From NCBI RefSeq assembly GCF_004340905.1, contig NZ_SLXD01000001.1, forward strand, positions 186,001-250,000: DNA of 64,000 nt, in the 5' to 3' direction. Positions 35,217 to 42,285 of the stretch are shown here, piece by piece (the first letter of the stretch is position 1; each line of letters begins with the position of its first letter). The stretch comes from Rubrivivax gelatinosus. Lineage in GTDB: Bacteria; Pseudomonadota; Gammaproteobacteria; Burkholderiales; Burkholderiaceae_C. The notes below the pieces were generated by a model that was not told where the DNA came from, made no database searches, and was given only the letters and a program-made list of their open reading frames with translations. The translations under genes were made by a program, and so were the position numbers.

Positions 35217-37015
35217 GCGACCTGCACACCGCCTGGGCGCGGCTGTTCGCCGGCGCGCTGCGCGACGCGGGCATCGGCCACGCCGTCATCAGCCCCGGAT
35301 CACGCTCGACGCCGCTGGCCCTGGCGCTGGCGCGCACGCTGCCGCACACGCTGCTGCACGACGAACGCGCGGCGGCCTTCTTCGCGCTCGGCCAGGCACG
35401 GGCCAGCGGCCGCCCGGCGGTGGTGCTGGCCACCAGCGGCACCGCGCCCGGGCACTGGTTGCCGGCGGCGATGGAAGCGCGCGAGGCCGGCATCCCGCTG
35501 CTGCTGCTCAGTGCCGACCGGCCCTGGGAGGTGCAGGACGCGCAGGCCTCGCAGACGGTGGACCAGCAGCACCTCTTCGGCCGCCACGTGCGCGCCTTCT
35601 ACGACCTGGGCCTGCCCGACGAACACCCGGCCGCGCTGCGTGCCGTGCCGCGCATCGCCGCGCAGGCGGTGCTGGCCACACGCCACCCGCTGTCCGGCGC
35701 GGTGCACGTCAACGCGCGTTTTCGCAAGCCGCTGGAGCCGCAGCCCGGCCCGGGCGGCGAGCCCTGGCGGCCGCTGGTCGAGCGTCTGTCGCGCGACGGC
35801 GCGCCGCGCCTGCTGCCGCCGGCGGCCATGCCGTCGCCCGAGGCGGTGGCGCTGCTGGTCGAACGCGTGACGGCCGCGCCCAAGGGCCTCATCGTCGCCG
35901 GCCCGCTGCCCGCGCCCGACGCGCCGGCGCTGCGCCGCGCGGTCGCGCGTTTCGTCGCCGCCAGCGGCTACGTGCTGCTGGCCGAGGCCACGAGCCAGCT
36001 GCGTTTCGGCCTGCCGGCCGAAACCTTGCCGCGCTGCCTGGGCGCCTTCGACGCGCTGCTGCGCGCGCGCCCGGTGCGTGCCGCGCTGAAGCCCGAACTG
36101 GCGCTGGAGATCGGCGCGCCGGCGGTGTCTGCGCAGTGGCTGGCGCTGTGTGCCGGCCACGACGCACCCGAACGCATCGTGCTGCCCGGCGAACGCCCGG
36201 CCGACCCCGCCGGTGGCGCCGCCGCGATGCTGCTGGGCCCGGTGGCCGCGCTGCTGGAGGCCGCCGCCGAGCGCCTGGAGTCCCAGGCACGGCCGCGGGC
36301 CGAGCATGAGGCCGCCACCGCGTACGCCCAGGCCTGGCAGTTCGCCGAAGCCGGCGCCTGGGCGGCACGCGAGGACTGCGCCGACGGCGGCGACGACGGC
36401 CCGCTGCACGAACACCAGATCCCGGCGCTGCTGCGCGCCGCGCTGCCGGCCGGTGCGACGCTGATGGTGGGCAACAGCAACCCGGTGCGCGACCTGGACC
36501 ACGACCTGCGCCCCGACGGCCGGCCGCTGGCCGTGCTGCACCAGCGCGGCGCCGCCGGCATCGACGGCCTGGTGGCCGGCGCCGCCGGCGCCCGGCGTGT
36601 GCTCGACGGCCCGCTGGCGCTGCTGCTGGGCGACGTCTCGCTGCTGCACGACGCCGGCGGCCTGGCCGCCGCGGCCGCGGTGCGCGGGCCGCTGGCCATC
36701 GTCGCGGTGCACAACGACGGCGGGCGCATCTTCGAGCGCCTGCCGATCGGCCGCGCCCCGGCGCTGGCCGACGACTGCGAGGCGCTGTTCGTCGCCGGCC
36801 ACGGCCGCGGCTTCGAGGGCCTGGCCGACACCTATGACCTGGGCTACGAGCGTGTGGCCACGCCGGCAGCACTGCGCGACGCGCTGGACTGCGCGCTGGC
36901 CGCCAACCGGCCGATGCTGATCGAGGCGCGTGTCGCCGACGGCGGCAGCGCCACGCGCGCAGCGCTGCTGTCGGCGATGGCCGAGGCCGGCGCCGCGGCG
37001 GTGTCGCTGACGTGA
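35213..37015 (+). CDS. menD: SEPHCHC synthase (menaquinone biosynthesis)
   Basis: A 600-aa thiamine-diphosphate enzyme that joins isochorismate and 2-oxoglutarate to give SEPHCHC. Motifs: HAVISPGSRSTPLALALA near residue 20 (isochorismate site), RGAAGIDGLVAGAAG near 445, the ThDP motif LLLGDVSLLHDAGGLA, and HNDGGRIFERLP. The size is normal for MenD (about 560-600 aa). The GTG start at 35213 directly precedes the conserved SDLHTAWARLF; upstream in-frame sequence is only open frame through menF. The gene overlaps menH by GTGA. Confidence 0.93.
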   Translation: MSDLHTAWARLFAGALRDAGIGHAVISPGSRSTPLALALARTLPHTLLHDERAAAFFALGQARASGRPAVVLATSGTAPGHWLPAAMEAREAGIPLLLLSADRPWEVQDAQASQTVDQQHLFGRHVRAFYDLGLPDEHPAALRAVPRIAAQAVLATRHPLSGAVHVNARFRKPLEPQPGPGGEPWRPLVERLSRDGAPRLLPPAAMPSPEAVALLVERVTAAPKGLIVAGPLPAPDAPALRRAVARFVAASGYVLLAEATSQLRFGLPAETLPRCLGAFDALLRARPVRAALKPELALEIGAPAVSAQWLALCAGHDAPERIVLPGERPADPAGGAAAMLLGPVAALLEAAAERLESQARPRAEHEAATAYAQAWQFAEAGAWAAREDCADGGDDGPLHEHQIPALLRAALPAGATLMVGNSNPVRDLDHDLRPDGRPLAVLHQRGAAGIDGLVAGAAGARRVLDGPLALLLGDVSLLHDAGGLAAAAAVRGPLAIVAVHNDGGRIFERLPIGRAPALADDCEALFVAGHGRGFEGLADTYDLGYERVATPAALRDALDCALAANRPMLIEARVADGGSATRAALLSAMAEAGAAAVSLT

Positions 37016-37776
37016 ACGCGCCCGGCACCCGCCACGCCGCACGCGGCGACGGGCCGCCGCTGGTGTTGCTGCACGGTTTTCTCGGCCACCCGGGCGCCTG
37101 GGACGGCGTGCTCGCCGCCCTGCCCGCGCACGGCGAAACCTGGTGCCCCTGGCTGCCCGGCCACGGCCCGGCGGCGCCCGAACCGCGCAGCTGGGCCGAG
37201 GCGGTGGACACCATCGCCGCCACGCTGCCCCCCGGTGCGCTGTTGGCCGGTTATTCGATGGGCGCCCGGCTGGCGCTGGGCGCGGCGATGGCGCGGCCGG
37301 GCCGCGTACGCGCGGTGCTGCTGGTCGGCGGCCACGTCGGGCTGGCGGGCGGGGCCGAACGCGCCGAACGTGCGGCGCAGGACGCGGCGCGGGCCGCAGC
37401 CTTGCGCCGCGACGGCCTGGCCGCCTTCGTCGACGCCTGGGAGGCGCTGCCGCTGTTCGCCAGCCAGCGGGCTATGCCGGCCGCGGCGCAGGCGGCCCAG
37501 CGCGCCGCGCGGCTGGCGCACGACGCCCAGGCGCTGACCTGGGCTTTCGAGGTCGCCGGGCTGGCGCAGATGCCCGACTACCGCGCCGCGGTCGCCACGA
37601 CCGGCCAGCGCCTGCACTGGCTGACCGGGGCCGAGGACACCCGCTTCGACACCCTGGCCGCGGGCCTGGCGCGGCCGCCGCAGATCACGCACGAACGGGT
37701 GCCCGGCGCCGGCCACAACCTGCTGCTCGAAGCACCACAGGCCGTGGCCGCGGCGCTGGCGCGGCTGGCGGCATGA
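37012..37776 (+). CDS. menH: SHCHC synthase, alpha/beta hydrolase
   Basis: A 254-aa alpha/beta hydrolase that eliminates pyruvate from SEPHCHC to form SHCHC. The oxyanion strand LVLLHGFLGHPGAWDG (about 17-32), nucleophile elbow LAGYSMGARLALG with the Ser near residue 82, and the catalytic His in VPGAGHNLLLEAPQ near 233 are visible. The start is a GTG at 37012 overlapping the menD stop. It is followed at once by menC (4-bp overlap), so all four men genes appear to be one transcript. Confidence 0.9.
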   Translation: MNAPGTRHAARGDGPPLVLLHGFLGHPGAWDGVLAALPAHGETWCPWLPGHGPAAPEPRSWAEAVDTIAATLPPGALLAGYSMGARLALGAAMARPGRVRAVLLVGGHVGLAGGAERAERAAQDAARAAALRRDGLAAFVDAWEALPLFASQRAMPAAAQAAQRAARLAHDAQALTWAFEVAGLAQMPDYRAAVATTGQRLHWLTGAEDTRFDTLAAGLARPPQITHERVPGAGHNLLLEAPQAVAAALARLAA

Positions 37777-38837
37777 ACACCGGCGCGCGGCGGCTGACGC
37801 TGGGCGCGCCGGTACGCGTGCCCTGCGGCACGCTCAGCGTGCGCGGCAGCGACAGGCCGCGGGTGGCGGTGCGGGTCGCGGTGTCCGACGGCAGCTTCAC
37901 CGGCCACGGCGAGGCCCTGCCGCTGCCGGGCTTCAGCAGCGACGACGCCGACACGGTGCTGGCCGTGCTGGCGGCGCTCGCCGGCACGACGCTGCGGCTG
38001 CCCGACGCCGGCACGCCGGGCGCGCGGCTGAATGCCGCGCTGGCGCCGCTGGCCCCGCTGCTGGCGGGCTCGCCGTCGGCACGCTTTGCGCTGGAGTGCG
38101 CGCTGCTGGAGGCCGCGGCGCAGGCCGAAGGCCGTGCGGCCGCCCGCTGGCTGGCCGGCGGCCGCACGCTGCAGCCGGTGGCCGTGAGCGTGCTGCTGCC
38201 CGACGATGAACGCGCGCCGTCGGCAGCCGCCGAGGCCGCGGCCCGCGGCCACCGCGTGCTGAAGCTGAAGATCACGATCCCCGGCCGAAGCCCCGCCGAC
38301 GAAGACCGCCTGCTGGCGGCGGTGCGTGCGGCAGCCGACGCCGCCGCCGGCCCGGGCGCGGTGGCACTTCGGCTGGACGCCAACGGTGCGCTCGCGCCGG
38401 CCGACGCACCGGCGCGGCTGGCGGCGCTGGCGCGCCACGGTGTCGAGCTGGTCGAGGAGCCCTGCCCGGGCATGCCGCCGCCGCTGCCGCTGCCCTGGGC
38501 CGCCGACGAGTCGCTGGCCGACCCGGCGCGTGCCGCGGCCCTGCTGTCGCTGCCGCCGGGACGCCGGCCCGCGGCGCTGGTGCTCAAGCCGGCGCTGCTC
38601 GGGCTGGCGCGCTGCCTGGCGCTGGCCGACCAGGCCGTCGCGGCCGGCATCGGGCTGATCGTCACCCACGCTTTCGATGGCGACACCGGCTTCGCCGCCG
38701 CCTGCGCGCTGGCACAGGCGCTGCCGGTGCCGCCGCTGCCCTGCGGCCTGGCGCCGCACGCCGGCCTGGAGCGCGACTGTCCGGCCGCGGCCTGGCTGCC
38801 GCCGGCGGCAGGGCCTGGGCTGTTGCCGCCCGCCTGA
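37773..38837 (+). CDS. menC: o-Succinylbenzoate synthase
   Basis: A 354-aa enolase-superfamily enzyme that dehydrates SHCHC to o-succinylbenzoate. The catalytic Lys motif (HRVLKLKITIPG, near 165), the metal ligands in LRLDANGAL (Asp, near 200) and VEEPCPG (Glu), and the later aspartate and Lys in AADESLADP and LVLKPALLG follow the MenC order. The start is the ATG at 37773 overlapping menH. No menB, menE or menA follows in this window, so the later steps must lie elsewhere. Confidence 0.92.
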   Translation: MNTGARRLTLGAPVRVPCGTLSVRGSDRPRVAVRVAVSDGSFTGHGEALPLPGFSSDDADTVLAVLAALAGTTLRLPDAGTPGARLNAALAPLAPLLAGSPSARFALECALLEAAAQAEGRAAARWLAGGRTLQPVAVSVLLPDDERAPSAAAEAAARGHRVLKLKITIPGRSPADEDRLLAAVRAAADAAAGPGAVALRLDANGALAPADAPARLAALARHGVELVEEPCPGMPPPLPLPWAADESLADPARAAALLSLPPGRRPAALVLKPALLGLARCLALADQAVAAGIGLIVTHAFDGDTGFAAACALAQALPVPPLPCGLAPHAGLERDCPAAAWLPPAAGPGLLPPA

Positions 38838-38856
38838 AACCCACGACCATATGCTT

Positions 38857-38875
38857 CGTATACGTTTCGTATACG
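38857..38875. promoter_or_regulatory. Twin CGTATACG palindromes before the ParD-like gene
   Basis: Two perfect 8-bp palindromes (CGTATACG) at 38857-38864 and 38868-38875 are 11 bp apart centre to centre, one helical turn, and end 8 bp before the start codon at 38884. This is the usual design of an operator for an autoregulated antitoxin. They lie in an A/T-rich island within GC-rich DNA and probably overlap the promoter. Confidence 0.6.
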
Positions 38876-38883
38876 ATGCCGGC

Positions 38884-39117
38884 ATGGGAATCGTCAAAAT
38901 CTCCGAGCCGATGCACGAGAGCCTGCGGGTCGCGGCGGGTGCGCTGTCGCGCTCGATCAACGCGCAGGCCGAACACTGGATGCGCATCGGCATGCTCGCC
39001 GAGCTGCACCCCGACCTGCCGCACGGCGAGCTGTGCCGGATGCTGGTGCGCGCCGAGCTGGCCGGCGGGCTGGACCTGGCCCGGGTGGCCGGGGCGCCCG
39101 AAGCGAGGGTGCAATGA
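38884..39117 (+). CDS. ParD-like antitoxin family protein
   Basis: A 77-aa ribbon-helix-helix-type protein: MGIVKISEPMHESLRVAAGA then LSRSINAQAEHWMRIGMLAE, a pattern of ParD-like (DUF3423) proteins. The N-terminal strand and two helices fit DNA binding, and the twin palindromes directly in front of the gene fit autoregulation. The stop overlaps the ATG of the methionine aminopeptidase gene by 4 bp (ATGA), so the two are translated together. There is no ParE-like toxin. The pairing suggests that the aminopeptidase occupies the place of a toxin or that the small protein regulates it. Confidence 0.75.
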   Translation: MGIVKISEPMHESLRVAAGALSRSINAQAEHWMRIGMLAELHPDLPHGELCRMLVRAELAGGLDLARVAGAPEARVQ

Positions 39118-39905
39118 GGGGGCCGGTGCCGCGGCGCAATCCGGCCGAGGTGGCCAAGGCGCGCGAAGCCGGCCACATGGCCGCGTCGGTGCTGGCGATG
39201 CTGGTGCCGCACGTGCGCGCCGGCGTCAGCACCGAGGCGCTGGATGCGCTGTGCCACGACTACATCGTCGGCACGCTGAAGGCGGTGCCGGCCAACGTCG
39301 GTTACCACGGCTTCCCGAAGACGGTCTGCGCCTCGGTGAACGAGGTCGTCTGCCACGGCATCCCGTCGCCGGCCACGGTGCTGGCCGACGGCGACATCGT
39401 CAACATCGACGTCGCCGTGATCCACGACGGCTGGTACGGCGACTGCAGCCGCATGTACTGCGTCGGCGAGGTCTCGCCGCTGGCGCGCCGGCTGGTGGAC
39501 ACCACCTACGAGGCGATGCGTGCCGGCATCCGCCGCGTGCGCCCGGGCGCGACGCTGGGCGACGTCGGCCACGCGATCCAGACGGTCGCGCGGCGCGAAG
39601 GTTTCGGCGTCGTGCGCGAGTACGGCGGCCACGGCATCGGCACCGTCTACCACGGTGACCCGCACGTCGCGCACTTCGGCCAGCGTGGCCAGGGGCTGCG
39701 GCTGGCCGAGGGCATGATCTTCACGATCGAGCCGATGCTCAACGCCGGCAGCCCGGCGATCCGCGAAGCGGGCGACGGCTGGACCGTCGTCACGCGCGAC
39801 GGCTCGCTGTCGGCGCAGTGGGAGCACATGGTGGCCGTCACGCGCGACGGCTGCGAGGTGCTGACACCCTGGCCCGACGGCCTGGGCGGCTACGCGCCGG
39901 TCTGA
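39114..39905 (+). CDS. map: Type I methionine aminopeptidase
   Basis: A 263-aa metalloprotease that removes the initiator methionine. The five metal ligands are recognisable: NIDVAVIHDGWYGDCSRMY (two Asp, about 103 and 114), GGHGIGTVYH (His about 177), FTIEPMLN (Glu about 210) and QWEHMVAVT (Glu about 241). Substrate His lies in YHGFPKTVCASVNEVVCHGI. The size is that of bacterial MAP type I. This is probably a second copy, because the housekeeping map usually sits beside rpsB; here it is coupled to a ParD-like gene under its own operator. It could be a paralogue with special substrates or a toxin. Confidence 0.92.
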   Translation: MRGPVPRRNPAEVAKAREAGHMAASVLAMLVPHVRAGVSTEALDALCHDYIVGTLKAVPANVGYHGFPKTVCASVNEVVCHGIPSPATVLADGDIVNIDVAVIHDGWYGDCSRMYCVGEVSPLARRLVDTTYEAMRAGIRRVRPGATLGDVGHAIQTVARREGFGVVREYGGHGIGTVYHGDPHVAHFGQRGQGLRLAEGMIFTIEPMLNAGSPAIREAGDGWTVVTRDGSLSAQWEHMVAVTRDGCEVLTPWPDGLGGYAPV

Positions 39906-39987
39906 GGCCGGAAGGCGTTCTGCGCCTGGCGAAGGCTCGAGCGCGATTACACGCGCGCGAGCTGACCGGCGCGCGCCGCGCCCGACC

Positions 39988-40296
39988 TCACTGCTTGAGC
40001 ACCCAGGCGATGACGGTCTTGAGGTCGGCGTCGGAGATCTGCTGCGGCGTGTGCGGAATCATCGGCACGACGCCCCAGTTGCCGGCGCCGCCCTTGCGCA
40101 CCTTGTCGAACAGCATCGCGTCGACCTTCTTGCCCTTGTACTTGGCCGCGACTTCCTTGTAGGACGGGCCGACGACCTTCTTGTCGACCTGGTGGCACAT
40201 CAGGCAGCCGGACTTCTTGACGATGTCCTCGGGCGCGGCCTGGGCCGCAGCGGACACGAAAGCGAGGCCGAGTGCGGCCAGCAGGGGCTTGATCAT
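39988..40296 (-). CDS. Class I cytochrome c (c551/c8 type), periplasmic
   Basis: A 102-aa periplasmic electron carrier. The signal peptide is residues 1-21 (PLLAALGLAFVSAAAQA), heme is bound at CLMCH (31-35), and the methionine ligand lies in WGVVPMIPHTPQQ. It is similar over its full length to NirM in the nir cluster of this window, so it may be a paralogue that donates electrons to nitrite reductase, the photosynthetic reaction centre or an oxidase. It is convergent with map and divergent from the MarR gene. An FNR-like sequence lies about 100 bp upstream of its start. Confidence 0.9.
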   Translation of the reverse strand: MIKPLLAALGLAFVSAAAQAAPEDIVKKSGCLMCHQVDKKVVGPSYKEVAAKYKGKKVDAMLFDKVRKGGAGNWGVVPMIPHTPQQISDADLKTVIAWVLKQ

Positions 40297-40386
40297 CTGG
40301 ACGGTTCCTTTTCCGGCCCGCGGCGAACGGTCGCGCCGCCGGGCTCGATGCGAATGGGAATGCTTATCGTATCCAGTCCAGACCGC

Positions 40387-40400
40387 TTGGCTTTGATCAA
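40387..40400 (-). promoter_or_regulatory. Possible FNR-type site upstream of cytochrome c
   Basis: The minus strand reads TTGATCAAAGCCAA, matching 8 of the 10 defined bases of TTGAT-N4-ATCAA. It is centred about 97 bp upstream of the cytochrome start, so it could lie near -41 of a promoter. Oxygen-dependent control is inferred only. Confidence 0.3.
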
Positions 40401-40463
40401 GAGCAGGCCGACGGGGCGACGGATCTCGCTTCGCACGCCCTCGCAGAGGCTTGACGATCTTTT

Positions 40464-40479
40464 ATGTAGCCGACTACAT
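40464..40479. promoter_or_regulatory. MarR-type operator before the marR gene
   Basis: A perfect inverted repeat ATGTAG-CCGA-CTACAT lies 20 bp before the MarR start codon. A second copy with three changes occurs at 41042-41057, just before the MFS gene. Two copies of one palindrome before the regulator and its transporter strongly suggest the MarR binding sites. Confidence 0.6.
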
Positions 40480-40498
40480 TTCAGCCAAGGAGACGCCG

Positions 40499-41002
40499 AT
40501 GTTCGAACTCAAGGACCTGCCCAGCTACGACACGCTCGCCGCCTTCGGTGCCGCCTACGGCAACCCGGACGTCGACGGGCTGCACACCTGGCTGGCCTGG
40601 GCTTCGGCCACCGGCGAGATGCTGGCGGCCTTCGAGGCCAACCTGGCCCGCCACGGCGGCCTGTCGCAGTCGCAGTTCTTCGTGCTGCTGCTGCTCAAGC
40701 GCAACCCCGTCGGCCTGAGCGTCGGCGCGCTGGCACAAGGCGTCGCGGTGACCTCGCAGACCATGACCCGCATCGTCGACCGCATGGAAGGCGCCGGGCT
40801 GTGCCGGCGCGAGGCCGACCCGCAGGACCGCCGCGCCTGGCTGATCCGCCTGACGCCCGAGGGCGACGCGCTGCTGGGCAAGGCCCTGCCCGCGCACTAC
40901 GCCTGGGTGGCCGGGCTGATGCGCCAGTTCAGCACCGAGGAGCGCCGGGTGCTCGCCGGGCTGATGCAGAAGCTGCGCAGCGCAGATCTCTCGCCGTCCT
41001 GA
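40499..41002 (+). CDS. MarR-family transcriptional regulator
   Basis: A 167-aa winged-helix repressor. The HTH is VGALAQGVAVTSQTMTRIVD and the wing is EADPQDRRAWLIRLTPEG, both standard for MarR. The start at 40499 has AAGGAG upstream; a longer in-frame start overlaps the palindromic operator and is less likely. It precedes an MFS exporter by 62 bp and probably represses both genes, releasing DNA when a toxic compound binds. Inducer unknown. Confidence 0.9.
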   Translation: MFELKDLPSYDTLAAFGAAYGNPDVDGLHTWLAWASATGEMLAAFEANLARHGGLSQSQFFVLLLLKRNPVGLSVGALAQGVAVTSQTMTRIVDRMEGAGLCRREADPQDRRAWLIRLTPEGDALLGKALPAHYAWVAGLMRQFSTEERRVLAGLMQKLRSADLSPS

Positions 41003-41041
41003 GCGGGGCGCCGGTCGCGCCCTCCCGTTTCAACACCCAAT

Positions 41042-41057
41042 ATGTAGCCAACTGTCT
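41042..41057. promoter_or_regulatory. Second MarR-type operator before the MFS gene
   Basis: ATGTAGCCAACTGTCT matches 13 of 16 positions of the palindrome at 40464-40479 and ends 7 bp before the MFS start codon. The flanking TTTCAGCCA context is also shared, so it may derive from duplication of the upstream control region. Confidence 0.5.
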
Positions 41058-41064
41058 TTCAGCC

Positions 41065-42285
41065 ATGAACCCAACCATCACGCTCCACCAGCCCTCGACA
41101 CCGCTGCGCCTGCTGCTGACCTTGTGTGCGCTGGCGGTCGTCTCGCAGCTCTACGTGCCGCTGCCCATCCTGGCGCAGCTGGCGCAGGAACTCGACGTGG
41201 CGCCCGGCGTCGCCGCCGGCGCGGCCGGCGCCTTCGGCCTGGCCTATGCGGCCGGCTTCCTGGTGTTCGGGCCGCTGTCCGACCGCCTGGGCCGGCGCCA
41301 GGTGATGGTCTGGGGGCTGGGGGCGCTGGCCCTGCTGAGCGCCAGCGTCGCCTGGAGCCATGCCGCACCGCTGCTGATGGCCGGGCGTGCGCTGCAGGGT
41401 TTCGCCGCAGCGGCCTTCCCGCCGGTCGTCATCGCCTACCTGGCCGAGCGCGGCAGCGCCCGGCAGCGCAGCTGGGCGGTGGCCGGGCTGAGCACGGCCT
41501 TCCTGTCGGCCGGCCTGCTGGGCCAGATCTACGGCGGCGCGGTCGCCGGGCGCTGGGGCCTGGGGGTGGCGATGCTGCCGCTGGCGCTGGTGTACGCGGC
41601 GACGGCGGGCGCACTGGCGCTGACGCCGGCCGACCCGCGGCCGGCAGCGCGCCCGGACCGCTGGCTGGCCGTCTACCGGCCGCTGGGGGCGCTGCTGGCC
41701 GACACCCGCCTGCGGCGCGTCTACGCGCCGGCGCTGCTGCTGCTGATGTGTTTCGTCGCCTTCTATCTGGCGCTGGACGCCCAGGCCGGCAGCGCCTTGC
41801 AGGCGCTGGGCATCACGCCGCTGGCCGCACGGGCCGTGGCGCTGCCGGGCTTTCTGATGCCGCTGGCCGCCGCCGTCCTGATGCCGAAGCTCGGCGCGCG
41901 GCGCCTGGTGGCGCTGGGCCTGGGCCTGGCGAGCGCGGGCATGGCGGCCTGCGCCGCGGCGGGCCCTGAGCACCCGCTGGAGCTGCTGGCCGCCAGCGTG
42001 CTGTTCGCCGCCGGGCTGGGCTTCAGCGTGCCCAGCCTGATCGCCCGCGTGGCGGGGCTGGCCGACGCGCCGGCACGCGGCCTGGCGGTGGCGCTCTACA
42101 CCTTCGTGCTGTTCGTCGGCGCCAGCGTCGGCCCGTGGCTGGCGCAGGCCACCGCGCACTGGCCGCTGGCCACGACGCTGTGGCTGCTGGCGGCGCTGCT
42201 GGGCGCGGCGACGGTCTACGCCGTCAGCGGCCGCGACGTCAGGGCGGTCAGTGCGGTCAGTGGGAAGTGCCCTCCGAGCGCGTGA
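41065..42285 (+). CDS. Major facilitator superfamily transporter
   Basis: A 406-aa inner-membrane protein with about 12 hydrophobic segments. The loop 2-3 motif GPLSDRLGRRQVMVWG (about 70-85) is the MFS signature. The overall pattern (early QLYVPLPILAQLAQELDV) resembles the YnfM/AraJ-type efflux branch. With the MarR repressor upstream it is probably a drug or metabolite exporter. Its last 29 bp overlap the 3' end of the convergent nirN gene. Confidence 0.9.
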   Translation: MNPTITLHQPSTPLRLLLTLCALAVVSQLYVPLPILAQLAQELDVAPGVAAGAAGAFGLAYAAGFLVFGPLSDRLGRRQVMVWGLGALALLSASVAWSHAAPLLMAGRALQGFAAAAFPPVVIAYLAERGSARQRSWAVAGLSTAFLSAGLLGQIYGGAVAGRWGLGVAMLPLALVYAATAGALALTPADPRPAARPDRWLAVYRPLGALLADTRLRRVYAPALLLLMCFVAFYLALDAQAGSALQALGITPLAARAVALPGFLMPLAAAVLMPKLGARRLVALGLGLASAGMAACAAAGPEHPLELLAASVLFAAGLGFSVPSLIARVAGLADAPARGLAVALYTFVLFVGASVGPWLAQATAHWPLATTLWLLAALLGAATVYAVSGRDVRAVSAVSGKCPPSA

